From Flavobacteriaceae bacterium (GTDB taxonomy: Bacteria > Bacteroidota > Bacteroidia > Flavobacteriales > Flavobacteriaceae): a stretch of DNA of 12,617 bases. The stretch is taken from assembly GCA_023301205.1 (NCBI GenBank), contig JALZVC010000130.1, forward strand, positions 1 to 12,617, in the 5' to 3' direction. Positions 12,276-12,617 of this stretch are shown here, piece by piece. The position numbers and the translations under genes are program-made. The notes under the pieces were generated by a model. The model saw only the letters and a program-made list of their open reading frames with translations. It did not search any database and was not told the origin of the DNA. The first letter of the stretch is position 1. The number at the start of each line of letters is the position of its first letter.

Positions 12276-12617
12276 TTAGAACCAGCCTTTATGACCTTGC
12301 TGGTAGATTTCATAAAACTCTTCATCACTTTTAGTGAGGTAGATAATACCCTCTACGATGCCTATAACACCACCTACACCACATAGTAAAAAAAGTAATA
12401 TTTGTATAATTCCTTCTTTTGTATATCCTAATATAAATTTATGAATCCCTAATCCTCCTGCTACAATAGCAAGAATACCTGCTAACATCTTTTTATTCTC
12501 TCCACTGGTTGCTTCATTCCAGCCTTCTTTTATATCGTTAGCTGCATCTTTTGCGCTATCTGCAAAATCACTCGCCGTTTCTTTTGCATCATCTGCAAGT
12601 TCACTAGCCTTGTTTTT
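12276..12617 (-). CDS. TM2-domain membrane protein with charged Ala-rich N-terminal region, cut by window edge
   Basis: The frame is open from the stop at 12276-12278 to the right window edge, giving 113 residues of the C-terminal part. A methionine at 12486-12488 would give a 70-residue protein, but the same frame continues upstream without a stop. That upstream part encodes a charged, alanine-rich stretch (ASELADDAKETASDFADSAK onward) like the amphipathic helices of YtxH/apolipoprotein-like proteins, then IKEGWNEATSGENKK. So the real start is probably outside the window. The TM2 domain follows: GILAIVAGGLGIHKFILGYT (a first helix and the G-x-H-K/R-F-x-x-G motif), then GIIQILLFLLCGVGGVIGIVEGIIYL as the second hairpin helix, with glutamate where TM2 usually has aspartate. 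The protein ends in a short polar tail, QQGHKGWF. Its function is unknown. It is followed directly by a strong terminator. Confidence 0.8.
   Translation of the reverse strand, partial: KNKASELADDAKETASDFADSAKDAANDIKEGWNEATSGENKKMLAGILAIVAGGLGIHKFILGYTKEGIIQILLFLLCGVGGVIGIVEGIIYLTKSDEEFYEIYQQGHKGWF

Overview
The window looks like chromosomal DNA of a Flavobacteriaceae-type Bacteroidetes, probably a free-living or marine one. This is inferred from the AT-rich composition, tightly packed genes without obvious Shine-Dalgarno sequences, several matches to the Bacteroidetes -7 promoter box TAnnTTTG, and gene families such as the bifunctional PlsC/GNAT lipid acyltransferase, the aspartokinase type and the PepP type. 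No species is claimed. There are no rRNA, tRNA, CRISPR or IS elements.

Layout. The left edge holds the N-terminal third of an M24-family Xaa-Pro aminopeptidase (minus) and a TspO/MBR-like membrane protein with a TTG start (minus). Diverging from it is a TerB-like protein (plus), whose -7 box sits inside a 10-bp inverted repeat. Bases 2062-5612 (minus) carry the most unusual content: a coiled-coil protein, a protein resembling the longin/roadblock-like N-terminal region of some OmpA-family proteins, a Ras/Rab-like small GTPase, and a soluble hybrid histidine kinase. The kinase start overlaps the GTPase stop (ATGA), and its receiver domain has lysine in place of the phospho-accepting aspartate. 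This looks like a prokaryotic small-GTPase signalling module. It lies directly downstream of class I fructose-1,6-bisphosphatase.

Bases 6769-10429 (plus) carry a SAT-type GNAT acetyltransferase, a monofunctional aspartokinase (with a 16-bp perfect palindrome just before its start) and a PlsC-GNAT fusion like the ornithine/glycine aminolipid synthase OlsF. This last gene converges on, and overlaps by 20 bp, the end of an arsenic-type operon on the minus strand: arsR, a Cys-rich DUF6428 protein, thioredoxin-type arsC and a DUF1304 membrane protein. That operon has no arsenite efflux pump. A strong bidirectional terminator (12236-12272) separates it from a TM2-domain protein that runs off the right edge.

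Functional picture. Central metabolism (fbp, lysC) and membrane lipid synthesis genes flank two accessory-like units: the GTPase/longin/kinase signalling cluster and the pump-less arsenate operon. Several intergenic regions contain perfect inverted or direct repeats that could be operators. They are recorded separately because their regulators cannot be identified from the sequence.
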